Below the pieces are notes generated by a model that was given only the letters and a program-made list of their open reading frames with translations, was not told the origin of the DNA and did no database searches. From assembly GCF_001613795.1 (NCBI RefSeq), contig NZ_LPVZ01000004.1:22575-86574 (forward strand): DNA of 64,000 nt, given 5' to 3'. The DNA is from Thalassospira sp. MCCC 1A01148 (GTDB taxonomy: Bacteria; Pseudomonadota; Alphaproteobacteria; Rhodospirillales; Thalassospiraceae). Below are positions 56,210-64,000 of this stretch, in pieces (the stretch's first letter is position 1; each line of letters begins with the position of its first letter). The translations under genes were made by a program, and so were the position numbers.

Positions 56210-59122
56210 TTAGACGCTCAGTGCCTTGTCGACCAATTCGGCCTGCTCACGCAGGTGAGCCTTCAGAAGGCCCGTCGCCGGCGAAGCAGATGCTGCGCGA
56301 CCGACATAAACAGGACGACCCGTCTTGTGCTTGATGCTGGCAAGCGTTGCCTCGATCCGGCGATCAACAAAGTACCAGGAACCCATGTTCTCTGATTCTT
56401 CCTGACACCAGACGACATCAGCATTCGGGTATTTGGCCAGTTCAGCAGCCAGTTCTTGTTCCGGCCACGGATAAAGCTGTTCAACACGCACAAGCGCAAC
56501 ATCTTCGATGCCACGGTTTTCGCGTTCGGCAAGCAGATCATAATAGACCTTGCCCGACGACAGAACGACGCGCTTGACCTTTTTGTCGTCCACCAGCTTG
56601 CCGGTTTCGCCGATCACCGTCAGGAATTTGGTTCCTGATGCAAAGTCGGACAGGTTCGACACACACTGTTTGTGACGCAGAAGCGATTTCGGCGTCATCA
56701 GGATCAGTGGCTTACGGAACGAACGACGGATCTGACGGCGCAGGATGTGGTAATAGTTTGCCGGCGTCGTGCAGTTCGCCACCTGCATGTTGTTTTCACC
56801 ACAAAGCTGCAGGTAACGTTCCAGACGCGCGGAACTGTGTTCCGGACCCTGGCCTTCGTAACCGTGCGGCAACAGCATCACCAGACCGGACATACGCAGC
56901 CATTTGGCTTCGCCCGAGCTGATGAACTGGTCAATAATGACCTGTGCACCGTTGGCAAAATCACCGAACTGAGCTTCCCAGAGAACCAGCGAATGCGGTT
57001 CTGCAAGGGTGATGCCGTATTCAAAGCCAAGAACACCAGCTTCGGACAGTGGCGAGTTGAGAACCTCAAGCTCGGCCTGACCGGTACGGATGTTATTGAG
57101 CGGGGTGTATTTTGCCTCGTTGGTCTGATCGATCAGTTTGGCATGACGCTGCGAGAAGGTACCGCGCTGGCAGTCCTGACCCGACAGACGCACCGGTGTG
57201 CCTTCGCACATCAGGGTCCCGAAGGCCAAAGCTTCTGCTGTGGCCCAATCAATGCCTTCGCCGGTTTCAAACATCTTCGCCTTGGCCTTCAGCTGACGAA
57301 GGATCTTGCGGTTGATGTCAAAGTCACTCGGCGGGGTTGAAAGGGCGCGACCAACTTCCTGAAGAAGGTTTTCTTCAACACCCGTCTGGCCGATCCAGTC
57401 AGCATCTTCGCCATGCGAGGATGCCAGACCCGACCATTTGCCCTCAAGCCAGTCAGCCTTGTTCGGACGGTAGTTTTCGGACGCCTTGAACTCTTCATCA
57501 AGGTAATCCTGGAACGACTTGTCCAGTTCCTTGATGCGTTCTTCGCTCAGAAGACCTTCCTTGACCAGCTGTTGTGCATAGATGTCCTTGGTGGTCGGGT
57601 GTTTGCCGATCACGTCATACATCTTGGGCTGGGTGAATGCCGGCTCGTCGCTTTCGTTGTGGCCAAAGCGGCGATAGCAGAACATGTCGATCACAACGTC
57701 CTGCTTGAACTCCTGACGGAATTCGGTCGCGATGCGCGCAGCGTGAACGACAGCTTCGGGATCGTCACCATTGACGTGCAGGATCGGGGCCTGAACGACT
57801 TTGGCAATGTCCGAGCAATACGGCGAAGAACGGGAATCGGTCGGCTTGGTCGTGAAACCGATCTGGTTGTTGACCACAAAGTGGATCGTACCACCGGTAC
57901 GGTACCCCTTGAGGTGCGACAGATCGAAGGTTTCCGCCACAAGACCCTGACCGGCAAAGGCCGCATCACCGTGCAGGAGGATACCCATAACCTGCTCGCG
58001 ATTGGTGTCTTTGCGCTGGGCCTGCTTGGCGCGGACCTTACCAAGAACAACCGTGTTCACTGCTTCAAGGTGCGACGGGTTTGCCGTCAGCGACAGGTGA
58101 ACAACATTACCGTCAAATTCACGGTCGGCGGAGGTGCCAAGGTGATACTTAACGTCACCAGAGCCCATCACGTCGTCCGGTTTGGACGGGTTGCCCATGA
58201 ATTCCGAGAAGATCGCCTGGAACGGCTTGCTCATGACGTTGGCAAGAACGTTCAGACGGCCACGGTGCGGCATGCCGAACACAACCTCGCGGATGCCAAG
58301 CTGGCTACCGCGTTTAAGGATCTGTTCAAGTGCCGGCATCAGGGCTTCGCCACCATCAATACCGAAACGCTTGGTACCGACATATTTGGTGTGAAGATAG
58401 TTTTCGAAACCTTCGGCTTCGATCAGGCGCTCAAGGATTGCTTCCTTGCCACGGGTGGTGAACTGCGTCTGGTTGCCGATGCTTTCGATACGCTGCTGAA
58501 TCCAGGATTTCTGTTCCGGTTCCTGAATGTGCATGAACTCGATGCCGATCGATCCGCAATAGGTCTTGCGTGCCAGCGAGACGATCTGACGGATGGTCGC
58601 GGTTTCAAGGCCAAGAACATTGGCAATGAAGATCGGACGATCCATGTCGGCTTCGGTAAAGCCATAGGTTTTCGGATCAAGTTCCGGATGCGGTTCACGC
58701 GGCGCAAGGCCCAGCGGATCCAGATTCGCTTCAAGATGGCCGCGTACCCGGAAGGAGCGGATCAGCATCAGCGCGCGAATGGAATCATTGGCTGCAGCAC
58801 GGATGGCGTCGGAATTTACCTGACCTGCCGTGGGTGCTGCGTGGGGTGCCGGTGCGTAGCCCGCCATCGGAGCCGGGCGTTCGGCGTGCCCCTGTGAGAC
58901 GTCGTATCCCTCCATGCCGCCAACAACCTTGGTTTCCCGTGGCTGCCAGCTCGGCCCACGCATTTCTGCGAGGAGTTCGGAGGCGTCGTCCTGCAACCCG
59001 TCAAAAAACTCAGCCCAGCTCTGGTCAACCGCAGACGGGCTTTCCAGATACCGGGCGTAAAGTTCAGCGATGTAGGTTGCGTTCGACTCGTTCAGAATCG
59101 TGTCGAGATCTTGAGGTTTCAT
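56210..59122 (-). CDS. sucA: 2-oxoglutarate dehydrogenase E1 component
   Basis: 970 residues, thiamine-diphosphate dehydrogenase. N-terminal E2-binding motif YIAELYARYLESPSAVDQSWAEFF, FGMPHRGRLNVLANV near 265, VIDMFCYRRFGHNESDEPAFTQP near 450. It decarboxylates 2-oxoglutarate in the TCA cycle, feeding OdhB. Starts 70 nt after sucD. Confidence 0.97.
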   Translation of the reverse strand: MKPQDLDTILNESNATYIAELYARYLESPSAVDQSWAEFFDGLQDDASELLAEMRGPSWQPRETKVVGGMEGYDVSQGHAERPAPMAGYAPAPHAAPTAGQVNSDAIRAAANDSIRALMLIRSFRVRGHLEANLDPLGLAPREPHPELDPKTYGFTEADMDRPIFIANVLGLETATIRQIVSLARKTYCGSIGIEFMHIQEPEQKSWIQQRIESIGNQTQFTTRGKEAILERLIEAEGFENYLHTKYVGTKRFGIDGGEALMPALEQILKRGSQLGIREVVFGMPHRGRLNVLANVMSKPFQAIFSEFMGNPSKPDDVMGSGDVKYHLGTSADREFDGNVVHLSLTANPSHLEAVNTVVLGKVRAKQAQRKDTNREQVMGILLHGDAAFAGQGLVAETFDLSHLKGYRTGGTIHFVVNNQIGFTTKPTDSRSSPYCSDIAKVVQAPILHVNGDDPEAVVHAARIATEFRQEFKQDVVIDMFCYRRFGHNESDEPAFTQPKMYDVIGKHPTTKDIYAQQLVKEGLLSEERIKELDKSFQDYLDEEFKASENYRPNKADWLEGKWSGLASSHGEDADWIGQTGVEENLLQEVGRALSTPPSDFDINRKILRQLKAKAKMFETGEGIDWATAEALAFGTLMCEGTPVRLSGQDCQRGTFSQRHAKLIDQTNEAKYTPLNNIRTGQAELEVLNSPLSEAGVLGFEYGITLAEPHSLVLWEAQFGDFANGAQVIIDQFISSGEAKWLRMSGLVMLLPHGYEGQGPEHSSARLERYLQLCGENNMQVANCTTPANYYHILRRQIRRSFRKPLILMTPKSLLRHKQCVSNLSDFASGTKFLTVIGETGKLVDDKKVKRVVLSSGKVYYDLLAERENRGIEDVALVRVEQLYPWPEQELAAELAKYPNADVVWCQEESENMGSWYFVDRRIEATLASIKHKTGRPVYVGRAASASPATGLLKAHLREQAELVDKALSV

Positions 59123-59192
59123 TTGTGGTCTTGGAAGGCATGGTCCCCAAGAAGGACCACGCCCCCCCTTGCCTTTCCTCTGACTACCCAGA

Positions 59193-60068
59193 TTAGCCCT
59201 TCAAAGCCTTCAGCATGGTCGAGCCGAGGCTTGCCGGGGAATCGGCAACAAGAACGCCAGCGCTGCGCATGGCTTCCATTTTGGCATCCGCGGTACCTTT
59301 ACCACCGGAGATGATCGCACCGGCATGGCCCATGCGTTTACCCGGAGGTGCGGTTACACCGGCGATGAAGCCAGCAACCGGTTTCTTGACCGAGGAAGCC
59401 TGCAGGAATTCACATGCTTCTTCTTCTGCCGAACCACCGATTTCACCGATCATGATGATGCCTTCGGTTTCCGGATCCTTCAGGAACAGGTCGAGGCAGT
59501 CGATGAAGTTGGTGCCGTTGACCGGGTCACCACCGATACCGATACAGGTCGACTGACCCAGGCCAGCGGCCGTGGTCTGTGCAACTGCTTCGTAGGTGAG
59601 CGTACCGGAACGTGAAACGATACCGATTTTACCGCGGCGGTGAATGTGACCCGGCATGATGCCGATCTTGCATTCGTCCGGGGTAATGATACCCGGGCAG
59701 TTCGGGCCGATCAGGCGGGTCGACGAACCGTCGAGCGCGCGCTTGACGCGGACCATGTCAGCAACCGGAATACCTTCGGTGATGCAGACAGCCAGCTCGA
59801 CTTTGGCGTCGATGGCTTCAAGGATTGCGTCTGCTGCGAAGGGCGGCGGAACATAGATGACCGAGGCATTCGCGCCGGTCGCGTGAACCGCTTCGTCAAC
59901 AGTGTTGAAAACCGGCAGGTCAAGGTGCTTGGAGCCGCCTTTGCCCGGGGTTACACCGCCAACCATCTTGGTGCCGTATGCCAGTGCCTGTTCGCTGTGG
60001 AACGTGCCCTGCGAACCAGTGAAACCCTGGCAGATAACTTTGGTGTTTTTATCGACGAGAACAGCCAT
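59193..60068 (-). CDS. sucD: Succinyl-CoA synthetase alpha subunit
   Basis: 291 residues. CoA-binding Rossmann start [35 protein letters not shown] and phospho-histidine loop [18 protein letters not shown] near 245. Converts succinyl-CoA to succinate with NTP formation. 2 nt after sucC. Confidence 0.97.
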   Translation of the reverse strand: MAVLVDKNTKVICQGFTGSQGTFHSEQALAYGTKMVGGVTPGKGGSKHLDLPVFNTVDEAVHATGANASVIYVPPPFAADAILEAIDAKVELAVCITEGIPVADMVRVKRALDGSSTRLIGPNCPGIITPDECKIGIMPGHIHRRGKIGIVSRSGTLTYEAVAQTTAAGLGQSTCIGIGGDPVNGTNFIDCLDLFLKDPETEGIIMIGEIGGSAEEEACEFLQASSVKKPVAGFIAGVTAPPGKRMGHAGAIISGGKGTADAKMEAMRSAGVLVADSPASLGSTMLKALKG

Positions 60069-60070
60069 AG

Positions 60071-61270
60071 TTACGCGGCCTCCTTCACAGCTTTGACCAC
60101 CTTCTCGGCGGCATCGGCAAGGTTGTCAGCCGAGACAATCGGCAGACCCGATTCTTCGAGGATCTTCTTGCCAAGTTCGACATTGGTACCTTCAAGGCGA
60201 ACGACCAGCGGGACGTTCAGGCTGACTTCGCGGGCTGCTGCCACAACGCCGTCTGCAATCACGTCACAACGCATGATACCGCCAAAGATGTTGACCAGGA
60301 TGCCTTCAACATTCGGATCCGACAGGATCAGTTTGAAAGCAGTGGTCACACGTTCTTTGGTCGCGCCGCCACCAACGTCAAGGAAGTTAGCCGGTTCGCC
60401 ACCATACAGCTTGATGATGTCCATGGTTGCCATGGCAAGGCCTGCGCCGTTGACCATGCAGCCGATGGTGCCATCGAGCTTGATGTAGTTGAGGCTGTGT
60501 TTTGCAGCTTCGAGTTCGGCCGGGTTTTCTTCGTCTTCGTCACGCAGCTCTTCGATGTCCGCATGGCGGAACAGGGCGTTGTCGTCGAAGTTCATTTTGC
60601 AATCAAGCGCGATGATGTCGCCTTCGCCGGTCACAACGAGCGGGTTGATTTCAACCATGGCTGCGTCGGTGTCGAGGAAGCACTGGTACATTGCCGACAT
60701 GAATTTGACAGCTTTGGAAACCTGCTTGCCTTCGAGGCCAAGGGCAAATGCCAGCTTGCGACCGTGGAAGCCCGAGAAGCCAGCAGCCGGATCGATGTCA
60801 ACGGTGACGATCTTTTCCGGGGTTGCTTCGGCAACTTCTTCGATGTCCATGCCGCCTTCGGTCGACGCCATGAAGATCACACGCGAAGATGCGCGATCAA
60901 CGAGAACCGACAGATACAGTTCGCGTGCGATGTCGCAGCCTTCTTCGATATAAACGCGTTTGACTTCTTTGCCGTCCGGGCCGGTCTGGTGGGTGACCAG
61001 GGTGGAGCCGAGCATCTGTTCAGCGTTTTCGCCGACTTCTTCCGGGCTCTTGACGACGCGAACGCCGCCTTTGTCACCTGCTTTGGCTTCCTTGAAGGTG
61101 CCTTTACCGCGGCCACCTGCATGGATCTGGGATTTTACCACGTAAACCGGGCCAGCCTGGGACTGGGCAGCTTCGATGGCTTCCTGAGCGGTATATGCAA
61201 CCTTGCCGTTCGGCACGGTCACACCGTATTTGCGAAGAATTTCTTTCGCTTGGTACTCATGAATATTCAT
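60071..61270 (-). CDS. sucC: Succinyl-CoA synthetase beta subunit
   Basis: 399 residues, ATP-grasp fold: [40 protein letters not shown], and [26 protein letters not shown]; CoA-side [16 protein letters not shown]. First gene of the sucC-sucD-sucA-odhB-lpd run. Confidence 0.97.
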   Translation of the reverse strand: MNIHEYQAKEILRKYGVTVPNGKVAYTAQEAIEAAQSQAGPVYVVKSQIHAGGRGKGTFKEAKAGDKGGVRVVKSPEEVGENAEQMLGSTLVTHQTGPDGKEVKRVYIEEGCDIARELYLSVLVDRASSRVIFMASTEGGMDIEEVAEATPEKIVTVDIDPAAGFSGFHGRKLAFALGLEGKQVSKAVKFMSAMYQCFLDTDAAMVEINPLVVTGEGDIIALDCKMNFDDNALFRHADIEELRDEDEENPAELEAAKHSLNYIKLDGTIGCMVNGAGLAMATMDIIKLYGGEPANFLDVGGGATKERVTTAFKLILSDPNVEGILVNIFGGIMRCDVIADGVVAAAREVSLNVPLVVRLEGTNVELGKKILEESGLPIVSADNLADAAEKVVKAVKEAA

Positions 61271-61405
61271 GTTCGGTCGCTTTCTTGCCTTCCGTACGAT
61301 TTCCGGTGGGTCAGAAATCTGGATTTCAATGTCCCTTAACGAGCGGGAGGGACTTTGTTAAGAGGCCCGCGATCATTGAAGTTTGAAAAACAACAATGAT
61401 TGAAA

Positions 61406-61432
61406 AACGGGCCGGTCGATGACCAGCCCGTT
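61406..61432 (-). terminator. Intrinsic terminator after mdh
   Basis: AACGGGC and GCCCGTT, then one mismatch and GGTC/GACC, loop GAT; A-rich stretch on the plus strand gives T-rich RNA tail on the minus strand. Separates mdh from sucC. Confidence 0.75.
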
Positions 61433-61441
61433 CCGCGTTCT

Positions 61442-63012
<1,571 letters not shown>

Positions 63013-64000
63013 TCAGGTCAGATGCGCCATATCGAGATATTCCTGACTGCGCATCTCGGTCATGCGCGACACCGTGCGCTGGAATTCGAACGAATAGTCG
63101 CCATCGGTGTAGATCTCGGCAGGGTCGCATTCAATCGCACAGATCAGCTTGGTTTTATGCTCATACATCGCATCAACCAGTGTGCCGAACCGCTTTGCCC
63201 AGTCCCGGCGTGAGTCGGGCAGTTTGGGGATGAATTCAATCACGATTGTATGGAAATGCGTCGCCAGCGCGATGTAGTCCCCCGGTCCCAGTGGTCGGGT
63301 ACAGAGTTCTTCAAAGCTGAATTTAGCAACCCCGGCACCCGCTGCGGCGATTTCGATCTTGCGGCCCTTGATGCTCAGACTGTCCGGGGCGACGCGCGCG
63401 CCTTCGGTCAGGGTGGCAAACATCTCGGTAATGCGCGGGGATGCTTCCTCAGGCGTGGTCGGGTACAGGAAGACTTCGGCAGCGGTCAGATTGCGCATGC
63501 GATAATCGGTCGGGCTTGCCAGTTCCAGCACGTCGAGCTTCTGCTTGATCATGTCAATGAAGGGGAGAAAGTTCTGGCGTTGCAGGCCATCCTTGTACAG
63601 GTCATCGGGCACGCGGTTTGATGTCGTCACAATCACCACCCCATGATCAAACAGCTGTTCGAACAGGCGGCCAAGGATCATGGCATCGGTAATGTCTGTG
63701 ACCTGCATCTCGTCAAAGCACAGCAACCATGCGTCTTCGGCAAGGTCCTTGGCAATTGGCGGGATCGGATCGGCATCGTCTTTTTTCTTGGTCTGACGAT
63801 AACGGTGCATGCGTTCATGCACGTCCTGCATGAAATCATGGAAATGAACGCGACGCTTTTTTTCAATGTCGATGGTTTCATAAAACAGATCCATCAACAT
63901 TGATTTGCCACGCCCGACTTCGCCGTAAATATAAAGCCCGAGCGGCGGGGTGGGTTCATCGCGTCGCCGGGTCAGGCCAAACCGTTCGCGCCAACCGCCG
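63013..64000 (-). CDS. zapE: Cell division ATPase ZapE/AFG1 family (5' end outside window)
   Basis: The last 329 codons are visible. P-loop GEVGRGKSM preceded by PPLGLYIY, Walker B LLCFDEMQVTDITDAMIL, sensor VIVTTSNRVPDDLYKDGLQR and GKFSFEELC-like VAKFSFEELCTRPLGPGDY: all ZapE/AFG1 marks. In E. coli ZapE helps Z-ring function under low oxygen. The N-terminus lies beyond the right edge. In many alphaproteobacteria zapE sits upstream of mdh and the suc genes, as here. Confidence 0.93.
   Translation of the reverse strand, partial: GGWRERFGLTRRRDEPTPPLGLYIYGEVGRGKSMLMDLFYETIDIEKKRRVHFHDFMQDVHERMHRYRQTKKKDDADPIPPIAKDLAEDAWLLCFDEMQVTDITDAMILGRLFEQLFDHGVVIVTTSNRVPDDLYKDGLQRQNFLPFIDMIKQKLDVLELASPTDYRMRNLTAAEVFLYPTTPEEASPRITEMFATLTEGARVAPDSLSIKGRKIEIAAAGAGVAKFSFEELCTRPLGPGDYIALATHFHTIVIEFIPKLPDSRRDWAKRFGTLVDAMYEHKTKLICAIECDPAEIYTDGDYSFEFQRTVSRMTEMRSQEYLDMAHLT

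Noticed and set aside
57413..58897. 494-codon open frame on the plus strand opposite sucA
   Set aside because: Antisense shadow of sucA, no ribosome site or recognisable domain.

Overview
The window looks like ordinary chromosome of a free-living alphaproteobacterium. Gene content fits a Rhodospirillales-type marine or soil organism such as Thalassospira, but that genus is an inference from gene families; no rRNA or other taxonomic marker is present. Genes are dense, of moderate GC and organised in short operons closed by clear hairpin terminators. I see no tRNA, rRNA, insertion sequence, prophage or CRISPR array. Both ends cut genes: an ABC permease at the left edge and zapE at the right edge.

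Layout. 0-3.2 kb (minus): a peptide-type ABC importer. 4.0-6.2 kb: a universal stress protein followed by a BCCT osmolyte transporter. 6.3-8.0 kb: a META-domain lipoprotein and an Ldh-family dehydrogenase. 8.3-19.9 kb: a complete phosphonate locus. The plus-strand operon holds phnC, phnD, phnE, a hexapeptide acyltransferase and a DUF1045 gene. It converges on the minus-strand C-P lyase operon phnGHIJKLMN, which is divergent from the regulator phnF. No phnP is present; DUF1045, a 2H-phosphoesterase-like protein, may fill that role. 19.9-26.2 kb: a TRIC-like membrane protein, a LysR regulator, pcaHG, a Cache-GGDEF protein, a methionine aminopeptidase and an AT-rich orphan gene with a HEPN-like motif. 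26.3-33.6 kb: malate synthase G, an MFS transporter with an acidic tail, and a TAXI-TRAP importer. 33.7-42.0 kb: a BaiN-like flavoprotein, two tandem related GGDEF proteins, a TPR protein, a D-lyxose isomerase-like cupin, a SIMPL protein, a pseudouridine synthase and rlmJ.

42.0-51.0 kb is the most interesting accessory block. An ECF sigma factor (RpoE type) and its zinc-cupin anti-sigma factor ChrR stand divergent from a lipid-modification operon: FAD oxidoreductase, DUF1365, Cfa-like methyltransferase, MFS transporter and DUF3833 lipoprotein. Next to it is a convergent minus-strand operon: DUF6134, SDR and SnoaL-like genes. ChrR keeps every zinc ligand of the Rhodobacter sphaeroides protein at matching spacing. 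Promoter-like elements TGATC(C/T)-N18-TA lie upstream of all three transcription units. This suggests one singlet-oxygen-type stress regulon controlling membrane lipid chemistry.

51.0-53.2 kb holds an RluA-family pseudouridine synthase, an AEC transporter and methylglyoxal synthase. 53.4-62.4 kb (minus) is the TCA-cycle cluster mdh, sucC, sucD, sucA, odhB, lpd, with hairpins after mdh, between sucA and odhB, and after lpd. Together with malate synthase G this is central carbon metabolism.
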